A stretch of DNA of 64,000 bases from Brevibacterium sp. W7.2 (GTDB lineage: Bacteria > Actinomycetota > Actinomycetes > Actinomycetales > Brevibacteriaceae). Below are positions 9,113-17,666 of this stretch, one piece after another. The notes below the pieces were generated by a model, which ran no database searches, was not told where the DNA came from, and worked only from the letters and a program-made list of their open reading frames with translations. The number at the start of each line of letters is the position of its first letter. Position 1 is the stretch's first letter. The DNA is taken from contig NZ_CP073089.1 in assembly GCF_018137945.1 (NCBI RefSeq), forward strand, positions 558,001 to 622,000, read 5' to 3'. A program made the translations under genes and the position numbers.

Positions 9113-9160
9113 GACTTCTCCTTCGAAGATCGAGGTGGGCACCTCCACCATAGCGAGATA

Positions 9161-9206
9161 TTTGTCCGGTCAAAAGAGTTTCGGACGGTTAATTTGTCCA
9201 GACATT
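9161..9206. promoter_or_regulatory. Paired GntR-type operators upstream of the dehydrogenase operon
   Basis: Two copies of the iolC-operator motif are present: TTTGTCCGGTCAAA (9161-9174, one mismatch in the right arm) and TTTGTCCAGACATT (9193-9206, right arm imperfect). Their centres are 32 bp apart, about three helical turns. They sit 49-94 bp before the start codon in an AT-rich stretch, as expected for promoter-overlapping repressor sites. Confidence 0.65.
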
Positions 9207-9373
9207 TAATCGAGGGTCGATTGAGACGCGATCGGGCCTCGGGTTCCCAGGAGACTCCCCGGTAACAGCATCAAGTCCCGTTGTATTCTCACAGTGGGCC
9301 GTCGGCCCGGCACGTCCCGTCAATGGTGGGAAGACGCTGATCAGCAGCGCCTATCCCGAACCGAGGAGTACAC

Positions 9374-10069
9374 ATGTCAGAGAAGCCTGCTGTCGTCCTG
9401 GTCCACGGATTCTGGGGAGGTGCCGCCCACTGGGCCGATGTCATCGTCGAGCTGAGCAAGATGGGCTACACCGACCTCCACGCGGTCGAGAACCCCCTCA
9501 CCTCGCTCGGCGACGATGCCGAGCGCACGCGCAAGATGGTCGCCCAGATCGACGGCCCGGTCATCCTCGTCGGCCACTCCTACGGCGGTGCCGTCATCAC
9601 CGAGATGGGCGACCAGCCGAACGTCCTCGGCCTCGTCTACATCGCGGCGTTCGCCCCCGACGCCGGGGAGAGCCCCGGCGGGATCACCCAGGAGATGCCG
9701 CCCGAGGGTGCCGCGAGCATCGCGCCTGATTCCGACGGCTACCTCTGGATCGCCCAGGACAAGTACCACGAGAACTTCTGCCAGGACCTCGGCGACGAGC
9801 AGGCCCTCGTCATGGCGGTGACGCAGAAGGCGCCGCTGGGCTCGACGTTCGAGGACATGATCACGGCTCCGGCGTGGAAGGCGAAGCCGACGTGGTACCA
9901 GGTCTCGACGCAGGACCGGATGATCGCCCCGGACAACGAGCGCCGGATGGCCGAGCGGATGCAGCCGCAGAAGACGATCGACCTCGACGCCAGTCACGCC
10001 TCGCTCGCCTCGCAGCCGAAGGCCGTCGCCGACCTCATCGACGAGGCCGCGACGACGATGATGGCGTGA
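9374..10069 (+). CDS. Alpha/beta hydrolase
   Basis: This 231-residue cytosolic hydrolase has the oxyanion-hole motif VLVHGFWGG (8-16) and the nucleophile elbow VGHSYGG (Ser69). A likely acid lies in STQDRMI and the catalytic His in DASHASL near the C-terminus. It resembles small esterase or salicylate-esterase-like hydrolases (EstC/HNL-like); the substrate is unknown. GAGGAG precedes the ATG with a 6-nt gap. It is transcribed alone, convergent with argG. Confidence 0.85.
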   Translation: MSEKPAVVLVHGFWGGAAHWADVIVELSKMGYTDLHAVENPLTSLGDDAERTRKMVAQIDGPVILVGHSYGGAVITEMGDQPNVLGLVYIAAFAPDAGESPGGITQEMPPEGAASIAPDSDGYLWIAQDKYHENFCQDLGDEQALVMAVTQKAPLGSTFEDMITAPAWKAKPTWYQVSTQDRMIAPDNERRMAERMQPQKTIDLDASHASLASQPKAVADLIDEAATTMMA

Positions 10070-10145
10070 GGCCGCTCCAGACACCGCTGGCGCCGGGTGA
10101 TCGGCTGAGGTCGGCGGCCTGCATGCGGGGATCTGCCGCCTGACA

Positions 10146-10215
10146 CGACGCCCCCGAGGGGAATCGAGCTCGAGAATCGTCATGATGTCGAGTCGGATCC
10201 GACTCGGGGGCGTCG
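10146..10215. terminator. Bidirectional terminator-like inverted repeat between the hydrolase gene and argG
   Basis: Arms CGACGCCCCCGAG (10146-10158) and CTCGGGGGCGTCG (10203-10215) are perfect 13-bp complements that extend further with bulges. The 44-nt loop contains a second perfect 16-bp palindrome, GAGTCGGATCCGACTC (10190-10205), which overlaps the right arm and could compete with it. It lies between convergent genes, consistent with termination from both sides. Confidence 0.65.
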
Positions 10216-10264
10216 CTGTGTCAGTGTGGGCGCCCTCGCCCGGTGACCTCAGTCCGTGGTGACC

Positions 10265-11756
<1,492 letters not shown>

Positions 11757-11877
11757 AGCGCCGAGGCGGCCCGCCGTTCCGCTGCCCGTGGCCTGCCGTT
11801 TCGCCCCACAGGGCGGTCGGGGCGGGGCGCCGTGCAACCCGACGCCGTGCCGTGCGACACCCGTCCGATCGGTGCTG

Positions 11878-12478
11878 GTGGGCGCGACACACCCCTCGTG
11901 TCGGCCAAAAGTACTCTCGCCGGCGTCTAGTTGTGGGGCAATTTCACTTTTGGCCCGCGATGTCGCTGGTTGTTCGTCTTCTTGCCCGCGGAAGTACGTT
12001 TCGCACACACCCGTACTTTTCGCCGCCGCGACGGCTTGCGATGCCCCTCCGACTGGTGCACCGCGGGGCGACACGCCCTACGTGTCGGCGAAAAGTAGTT
12101 TCGCCGGCGACTAGTTGTGGGGCAATTCGACTTTTGGCCCGCACTGTCGCTGGCGGCTCAACTTCTTGCCCGCGGAAGTTCGTGTCGCCGGCCGTTTGAC
12201 TTCTTGCCCGCAGGAGTGCGTTTCGCACACACCCGCACTTTTCGCCGCCGAGGTTCCGCGCGGCGCCCTTCCGGCCGGTGCAGCGCGGGCGACACACTCC
12301 TCGTGTCGGCGAAAAGTAGTTTCGCCGGCGCCTAGTTGTGGGGCAATTCGACTTTTGGCCCGCATTGACGCTGGCAGCTCGACTTCTCGCCCACGGAAGT
12401 GCGTTTCGCACACACCCGTACTTTTCGCCCGCAGAAGTGCGATTCCCACGCACCCGTACTTTTCGCCGCCAAGGCTCG
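11878..12478. repeat. Array of three 184-221 bp intergenic repeat units
   Basis: Three copies begin near 11878, 12065 and 12286. The anchor TAGTTGTGGGGCAATT recurs at 11928, 12112 and 12333, giving periods of 184 and 221 bp. Each unit holds CGTGTCGGCGAAAAGTAGTT-like, CGACTTTTGGCCCGC-like, CTTCTTGCCCGCGGAAGT-like and GTTTCGCACACACCCGTACT-like blocks, the last running into TTTCGCCG. The arms form long-range inverted repeats, for example TACTTTTCGCCG (12014-12025) with CGGCGAAAAGTA (12086-12097). Unit two carries an internal duplication of the TTCTTGCCCGC block. Periods are not multiples of three, so the array is not one repetitive gene. No gene is seen between argG and the permease. A diverged copy lies at 50583-50722. 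Confidence 0.8.
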
Positions 12479-12489
12479 GCGCGGCCGGG

Positions 12490-14043
12490 TCAGGGGCGCT
12501 GGTGGGATCGGATCGCCTCGGCGACGGCGATGGCATCGTCCTGCGGCGCATCGGACTTCCGATCCGGTCGCGCGATGAACAGGTAGAGGAACCCGGCGGC
12601 GAGGACGACGACGAGCCCGATGAGGACGATGTAGTCGGAGAAGAACGCGCCCGTATCGCCGGGCATCGCGAGGAGGATCATCGCGAAGACGCCGTACGCG
12701 AGGGCGGCGACGTTGACGACGGCGCCCCACGCCCCCAGCGACCACGGCCCGGCCGGCTTCCACCCCTTGGCCCGCTGCCGCAGGGAGGCGAGGACGACCA
12801 TCTGGAACGCGAGGTAGATGCCGAGGATCGCGAACGAGGTGACGGCGACGAGGATGCCGTCGTTGAACCAGATGAGCACGCAGATCAGCGCCGGCGCGGT
12901 GCACGCGACGATCAGGGCGTTGCGGGGGACCTTCGTGCCCTCGGTGACCTTCGAGAGCCACCGGTGGCCGGGCATCATCCCGTCGCGGGCGAAGCTGAAG
13001 ATGAGGCGCGAGGCGGCGGCCTGGAGGCTGAGCACGCAGGAGATGAACGCGAGGATCGCGATGAGGAGGAAGAGCTTCGCGCCGACCGGTCCGAGGCTGC
13101 CCTCGAGGATCGAGGGGATCGGGTCGGCGACCTCGCCGGCGACGATCGCGTCGAGGTTCGGGGCGGCGAGGACATAGCCGCCGAAGGAGAAGAGCGCGGA
13201 GACCGCCCCGACGATGATCGTCATGATCATCGCCTTGGGGATGCGGCGGGCGGGGTCCGAGACCTCCTCGGCGACGTCGGCGCACGCCTCGAAGCCGTAG
13301 AAGAGGAAGAGACCGGCGACGGCAGCACCCATGAAGGCGGCGAGGTAGCTGCCCTCACCGGCGACTCCCATTGCGTCGAAGAACACGGAGAACGGGTGCT
13401 TGCGCTCGAAGATGAGGAGGAAGAGGCCGAGCCCGATGACGCCGATGAGCTCGGCGAAGAGGCCGATGCGGGCGATCCGGGCGAGCCATTTCGTGCCGCT
13501 GAAGTTGATCGCCAGCGCCAGCACGAGAAGGACGAGAGCGAGGATGAGGGTGACGTTGCGGGTGAGTTCGAGTCCGAAGAGGCTCGCGACGAAGCCCGCC
13601 CCGAACTCCGCCACCGAGGTGATCGTCACGATCATCGCGCAGATGTAGACCCATGCGGCCATCCACGCGTACCGCTTGCCCCAGAGCCGACGGGTCCACG
13701 GGTAAATGCCGCCGGCGATGGGGAACTGGGAGACGACCTCGCCGAAGACGAGGGCGACGAGGAGCTGACCGGCGGCGACGATGACGATCCACCAGATCGA
13801 GGGCGGACCGCCGGCGGCCAGGGCGACGGCGAGCAGCGAGTAGACGCCGACGAGCGGGGAGAGGTACGTGAATCCGAGGGCGAAGTTCGCCCACAGGCTC
13901 ATCGACCGGTCGAAGGAGTCGCTGTAGCCGAGGACGGAGAGATGGTCGCCATCGGAGAGGTGTCGGCCGGGGCTCGCCGAGGCGGGGGTGCCGGGGCCGT
14001 CGGCAGGGCCGGGTTGGGCGGATTGCTGGGGACTATCGGACAT
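12490..14043 (-). CDS. APC-superfamily amino acid/amine permease
   Basis: This 517-residue integral membrane transporter has about 12 hydrophobic segments. It begins with a Pro/Ala-rich cytoplasmic tail, then LWANFALGFTYLSPLVGVYS, a typical amino acid/choline transporter opening. FLFYGFEACADVAEEV in the middle and SQFPIAGGIYPWTRRLWG near the start are family hallmarks. ATG at 14043 is preferred over the GTG at 14052 because AAAGG lies 9 nt upstream of it. The substrate is probably an amino acid, polyamine or choline-like amine; this cannot be resolved. It ends 12 bp from the repeat array. Confidence 0.87.
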   Translation of the reverse strand: MSDSPQQSAQPGPADGPGTPASASPGRHLSDGDHLSVLGYSDSFDRSMSLWANFALGFTYLSPLVGVYSLLAVALAAGGPPSIWWIVIVAAGQLLVALVFGEVVSQFPIAGGIYPWTRRLWGKRYAWMAAWVYICAMIVTITSVAEFGAGFVASLFGLELTRNVTLILALVLLVLALAINFSGTKWLARIARIGLFAELIGVIGLGLFLLIFERKHPFSVFFDAMGVAGEGSYLAAFMGAAVAGLFLFYGFEACADVAEEVSDPARRIPKAMIMTIIVGAVSALFSFGGYVLAAPNLDAIVAGEVADPIPSILEGSLGPVGAKLFLLIAILAFISCVLSLQAAASRLIFSFARDGMMPGHRWLSKVTEGTKVPRNALIVACTAPALICVLIWFNDGILVAVTSFAILGIYLAFQMVVLASLRQRAKGWKPAGPWSLGAWGAVVNVAALAYGVFAMILLAMPGDTGAFFSDYIVLIGLVVVLAAGFLYLFIARPDRKSDAPQDDAIAVAEAIRSHQRP

Positions 14044-14345
14044 GGGGTGCACCTTTGCACGAATCGACGGTGATTCAACCAGCTCATCGTAGCTGACCAG
14101 GGACGAAGCCGAACCGGTAGGGCTGACGTGTCGGCCGTGGATTCGAGAGGCGGCTCGGCCGCGGGACGGAGGGGGAGATCATCCGCGCGCGGGAGGCCCG
14201 GCGGTCCGGGCGGTCGTACATTGGGGGGACGAGCACGCAGAGTGCCGGAGCGGTGAGCGCCGGCGAGAGTTACACGGCACCGAGAGTGCTGGAGAGAACC
14301 GGAGCGGTGAGAACCGGCACCGAGAGCACCGGAGCGGAGGAGATC

Positions 14346-15662
14346 ATGGGTCGAGCGATCGAGCATCACGAGTCATCGACATCCGAGGCCACGACCCCGG
14401 GCGAGAACGGGCCCGCGCACGACGACGGACACCCGCACGACCACACCCACCCGCACGACCATGCACACCCGCATGACGACGGGCGCCGGCTCGATGACCG
14501 GGGGCGACCGCTCGACGTCGTGCCGCAACGCGTCCCGTGGCCGGCCGTCGGAGTCTTCGTTTTCGTCGCCGGGGTCCTGGCATGGATCGTCTGCCTGCCG
14601 CTGTGGGTCTCCGGCAAAGGGCTGAGCGATCCCGTCCTTGTGCAGCTGTGTGCGATGGCGATGATGTTCACGCCGCTCCTCGCCACCATCGCCGCGCTGA
14701 TCGTCCAACGCCGGCGTCACCCCAAGACCCTGGTTCGCCCGAGCGCCGAACTCAATCCCAACGCCGAACGCCATCCCGCACCCGGCGCACACCCCGAGGC
14801 GCCCGCTGGCATGGACCCCGAAGCCACGGACCCCGCCGAAACGGACCCCGAAGCCGCGGACCCCGACACCCTCGCAGCCGGAGTCGGTCGCCTCGCGAGC
14901 ATCCCGCGCTACCTTGGTCTCTGGCCGCTCTACCCGGTCGGTCGGGTGCTCGGCATGAGCGGTCTCGCCGTGCTCGGCATCTACGCGATCGTCATGGCCG
15001 GCTACCTCGTCTCCGCGGCATTCGGCTGGATGGACATCGACCTGCTCGGGCTCTCGGGCTACCGGCTGGCGCAGCAGGCGATCCCGGGGATCAGCACGCT
15101 GCCGATCGCCGTGTCCGTGGCCGTCTACCTCCTCATCATCGTCGTCAACACCGGCGCGACCGCACTCTTCGCCTTCGGGGAGGAGGTCGGCTGGCGCGGC
15201 TGGCTCATCACGAGTCTCCGCCCGCTCGGCACGTGGCCGGCGCTCGTCATCATCGGCGTCGTGTGGGGGCTGTGGCACGCCCCGCTCATCCTGCTCGGCT
15301 ACAACTTCGCCCGCCCCGACCTCCTCGGCCTCGGACTCATGGTCGTCGGGTGCGTCATGGTCGGCATCCTGCTCGGCTGGCTGCGGCTGCGCACCGGATC
15401 GGTCTGGCCCGCGGTCACCGCCCACGCCGCCCTCAACGCCTCGGCGGGCATGCTCCTCGGTCTCGTCATCGACGCGAACTCACCGACTCCCGACCCGGCG
15501 CTCGTCACGACCCTCGGGGTCGCCGGGTGGATCGGCATCGCCGTCATCATCATCGTCCTCCTCGCCACCGGGCAGTTCCGTGAGTCGCGGTTCCCCGGCA
15601 TCAAGCCGCCTCGCCGGAATGATCCCGTGAAGTCCCAGGTCGCCGAGGTGGTCGACCCCTGA
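14346..15662 (+). CDS. CPBP-family intramembrane metalloprotease with His-rich N-terminus
   Basis: This 438-residue membrane protein has the three CPBP (Abi/Rce1-type) motifs: GEEVGWRGWL (EExxxR), VVWGLWHAPL (His in motif 2) and HAALNASAG (HxxxN). About eight membrane segments follow a cytoplasmic N-terminus in which residues 25-44 alternate His/Asp/Pro (HPHDHTHPHDHAHPH), a likely metal-binding tract. A second charged loop rich in Pro, Glu and Asp lies around residues 130-180. ATG at 14346 is set by GGAGGAGATC. CPBP proteases process prenylated or peptide substrates; the target here is unknown. The 300 bp upstream hold only short GCACCGAGAG-type direct repeats. Confidence 0.85.
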   Translation: MGRAIEHHESSTSEATTPGENGPAHDDGHPHDHTHPHDHAHPHDDGRRLDDRGRPLDVVPQRVPWPAVGVFVFVAGVLAWIVCLPLWVSGKGLSDPVLVQLCAMAMMFTPLLATIAALIVQRRRHPKTLVRPSAELNPNAERHPAPGAHPEAPAGMDPEATDPAETDPEAADPDTLAAGVGRLASIPRYLGLWPLYPVGRVLGMSGLAVLGIYAIVMAGYLVSAAFGWMDIDLLGLSGYRLAQQAIPGISTLPIAVSVAVYLLIIVVNTGATALFAFGEEVGWRGWLITSLRPLGTWPALVIIGVVWGLWHAPLILLGYNFARPDLLGLGLMVVGCVMVGILLGWLRLRTGSVWPAVTAHAALNASAGMLLGLVIDANSPTPDPALVTTLGVAGWIGIAVIIIVLLATGQFRESRFPGIKPPRRNDPVKSQVAEVVDP

Positions 15663-15683
15663 CGCTCCCGGGTGCGGTCAGCG

Positions 15684-15712
15684 TTGAGCGGGGGCCGGGG
15701 TTCCTATAGGCT
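15684..15712 (+). promoter_or_regulatory. Candidate promoter of the DoxX-GrpB operon
   Basis: TTGAGC (15684-15689) and TAGGCT (15707-15712) are separated by 17 bp, ending 36 bp before the ATG at 15749. The match to a housekeeping promoter is partial. Confidence 0.4.
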
Positions 15713-15748
15713 CGGAATCCGATCACCGCTGACGAGAGGGAGAAGCCC

Positions 15749-16246
15749 ATGGCACTTGGATCATCGCTGCTGCGCACCGTGGGACGCATGGCGACCGCAC
15801 CGATCTTCATCATCGGCGGTTACTCCGCGCTGACGAACCCGGGAGGTCGGGTCGAGATGGCGGCGCCGACGCTCGATAAGATCCGCGAGTACGTCCCCGC
15901 CCTGCCCGATGACAACGAACTCCTCGTGCGCATCAACGGCGGCATCCAGCTCGCCGCCGGCACGACGCTGCTGCTCGGCATCAAGCCGCGCCTGTCCGCG
16001 CTCGCCCTCGCCGGCTCCCTCATCCCGACGACGATCGCCGGGCACGCCTTCTGGGAGGACGAGGAGCCGCAGGCGACCGCCCAGAAGATGCAGTTCGCGA
16101 AGAACCTCGCTGCCCTCGGAGGGCTCCTGCTCATCGCCGGCACCGACGATCCGCACAAGGCGATCGAGAAGGCCGCCGACAAAGCCGGTCGCAAGGGCGA
16201 GAAGCGCGGATATCGCGAGGCCAAAGAGGCGCTGAAGCAGAAGTGA
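15749..16246 (+). CDS. DoxX-family membrane protein
   Basis: This 165-residue protein has about four hydrophobic segments (APIFIIGGYSALTNPGG, INGGIQLAAGTTLLLG, LAGSLIPTTIAGHAFW, NLAALGGLLLIAG) and a Lys/Glu-rich cytoplasmic tail. The layout matches the DoxX/DoxD-like family, whose role is usually tied to redox or thiol stress but is poorly defined. The ribosome site GGGAGAAGCCC precedes the ATG. The stop overlaps the next gene's GTG by GTGA. Confidence 0.85.
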   Translation: MALGSSLLRTVGRMATAPIFIIGGYSALTNPGGRVEMAAPTLDKIREYVPALPDDNELLVRINGGIQLAAGTTLLLGIKPRLSALALAGSLIPTTIAGHAFWEDEEPQATAQKMQFAKNLAALGGLLLIAGTDDPHKAIEKAADKAGRKGEKRGYREAKEALKQK

Positions 16247-16890
16247 CCTCAGAGCCGACCAGCTCTGATCCCGCCTTCGTCCCACCCGCTGCGGTCGTCA
16301 CCTTCAACGACATCGACGACCCGCAGCTGTGGATGAAGCCGAGTCTGCGGACCGACATCGCCGTCGTCGACCACGACGAGGCCTGGGCGGACGACTTCGA
16401 GCGTCTGGCGGCGATGATCCGGGAGGCCCTCGGGGAACGGGTGCTCGCGCTTCAGCATGTCGGGTCGACCTCGGTGCCGGGACTCGCCGCCAAACCGGTC
16501 ATCGACATCGACATCCTCGTCGCCGACCCGAGCGACGAGGACTCCTACCGCCCGGCGCTCACCGCCGTCGGCTACGACCTCGCCGTCCGCGAGCCTGGCT
16601 GGTACGAGCACCGGGCCTTCCGCCACGAGGACGCCGACGGCACACCGCGTCTGCCGCACTCGAACCTCCACGTCTTCGGGCCGCACTGCCCGGAGTTCGC
16701 CCGGCACCGGATCTTCCGCGACCACCTCACCCGCGATGCCGCCGACCGGCAGCTCTATGCCGAGGCCAAACGCGGTGCCGCCGCCGAGGCGAACGCGGCA
16801 GGGGAGACGATGATGGACTACAACGCCCGCAAACAGGCGGTCATCCGCGACATCTACGCCCGAGCGTTCGCCGCCGCCGGCCTCACCTGA
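16243..16890 (+). CDS. GrpB (UPF0157) family nucleotidyltransferase-like protein
   Basis: This 215-residue protein has the GrpB core LQHVGSTSVPGLAAKPVIDI, which carries the GS plus DxD pattern of nucleotidyltransferase folds. It also has the conserved RLPHSNLHVFGPHCPEF and FRDHLTRD segments. Function in this family is not established biochemically; some relatives are fused to dephospho-CoA kinase. It starts at a GTG overlapping the DoxX stop, so the two are translationally coupled. Confidence 0.87.
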   Translation: MTSEPTSSDPAFVPPAAVVTFNDIDDPQLWMKPSLRTDIAVVDHDEAWADDFERLAAMIREALGERVLALQHVGSTSVPGLAAKPVIDIDILVADPSDEDSYRPALTAVGYDLAVREPGWYEHRAFRHEDADGTPRLPHSNLHVFGPHCPEFARHRIFRDHLTRDAADRQLYAEAKRGAAAEANAAGETMMDYNARKQAVIRDIYARAFAAAGLT

Positions 16891-16926
16891 GGCTCTCACC
16901 CGCGGTCGGCCTCGACTCGAGTCTGC

Positions 16927-16964
16927 CGGCTCGCACGCCAGACCGTCGAATCGCGTGCGAGCCG
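16927..16964 (+). terminator. Terminator-like hairpin after the grpB-like gene
   Basis: Perfect 12-bp arms CGGCTCGCACGC (16927-16938) and GCGTGCGAGCCG (16953-16964) with a 14-nt loop lie 37 bp after the stop codon. There is no U-tract, as is common in GC-rich actinobacteria. Confidence 0.6.
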
Positions 16965-16968
16965 ACCC

Positions 16969-16997
16969 CTGGCATTCTCACGCAGAGCGCCTATGCT
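16969..16997 (+). promoter_or_regulatory. Promoter of the nicotinamidase gene, leaderless type
   Basis: CTGGCA (16969-16974), a 17-bp spacer and TATGCT (16992-16997) end exactly 6 nt before the ATG at 17004. Transcription would start at or next to the start codon. Confidence 0.6.
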
Positions 16998-17003
16998 CGA
17001 AGC

Positions 17004-17570
17004 ATGGCGAAGGCACTTCTCATCGTCGACGTGCAGAACGACTTCACCGAGGGCGGAGCGCTCGCCGTGACCGGCGGGGATGCCGTCGCGTCCGGAATCT
17101 CCGACTACCTCGGCGAGCATGCCGGCGACTACGACGCCGTCGTCGCCTCCCGGGACTGGCATGACGGCGACGGCGACAACGGCGGCCACTTCGCCTCAAC
17201 CCCCGACTTCGTCGACTCGTGGCCCGTCCACTGCGTAGCCGGCACCGCGGGTGCCGAGTTCGATCCCCTCCTCGACACGAGCGCGGTCACCCACTCCGTT
17301 CGCAAGGGCCAGGGTGTGCCCGCCTATTCCGCCTTCGAGGGGACGACGGAGACCGGGGACAGCCTCGGCGAGCTTCTCACCCGCCTCGCTGTCGCCGAGG
17401 TCGACGTCGTCGGCATCGCCACCGATCACTGCGTGCGCGCCACCGTCCTCGACGGTCTCGCCGCGGGACTGCGCGTCCGCGTGCTCGACGATCTCATCGC
17501 CGGCGTCGGCGCCGAGTCGAGTGCGGCGGCACTCGCGGAGATGAGGGCCGCCGGGGCGACCATCGACTGA
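17004..17570 (+). CDS. pncA: Nicotinamidase
   Basis: This 188-residue isochorismatase-fold amidase converts nicotinamide to nicotinate for NAD salvage. Catalytic residues are all visible: Asp9 (IVDVQNDF), Lys101 (RKGQG) and Cys143 (DHCVRA), and metal ligands Asp51, His53 (RDWHD) and His62. Length matches PncA (about 186). The ATG at 17004 follows a TATGCT hexamer by 6 nt and has no ribosome site, so the message is probably leaderless. Confidence 0.93.
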   Translation: MAKALLIVDVQNDFTEGGALAVTGGDAVASGISDYLGEHAGDYDAVVASRDWHDGDGDNGGHFASTPDFVDSWPVHCVAGTAGAEFDPLLDTSAVTHSVRKGQGVPAYSAFEGTTETGDSLGELLTRLAVAEVDVVGIATDHCVRATVLDGLAAGLRVRVLDDLIAGVGAESSAAALAEMRAAGATID

Positions 17571-17601
17571 ACCGCCGCTCCTCGCTCCCCTCCCCATCGA
17601 A

Positions 17602-17624
17602 AGTTGCAGACGAAGTCTCAACTC
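17602..17624. promoter_or_regulatory. Imperfect palindrome upstream of the MMPL transporter
   Basis: AGTTGCAGAC, GAA, then GTCTCAACT form opposing arms (AGTTG-AGAC with GTCT-CAACT) with one unpaired C, 43 bp before the ATG at 17667. It looks like a repressor operator, but no regulator gene is adjacent other than the downstream two-component system. Confidence 0.35.
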
Positions 17625-17666
17625 TCTTCCGATGTGCCCTGACGGGGAAATTGATGTGCTGAATGC

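Noticed and set aside
11944-12453. A minus-strand frame in the repeat array with recurring GEKYGCVRNAL-like peptides
   Set aside because: Unit periods of 184 and 221 bp shift the frame between copies, so the recurring peptide reflects DNA repeats and not a conserved repetitive protein. No ribosome site is seen.
11878-12478. CRISPR array
   Set aside because: Repeats are long (about 185-220 bp), diverged and contiguous, without short identical repeats or unique spacers, and no cas gene is near.
12115-14073. A 652-codon plus-strand frame over the repeat array and permease
   Set aside because: The composition is charged low-complexity, it lies antisense to a convincing 12-helix permease, and it begins inside repeats.
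14253-14345. Earlier start of the CPBP protein giving 469 residues
   Set aside because: The added part is encoded by short GC-rich direct repeats, and GGAGGAG sits directly before the ATG at 14346.
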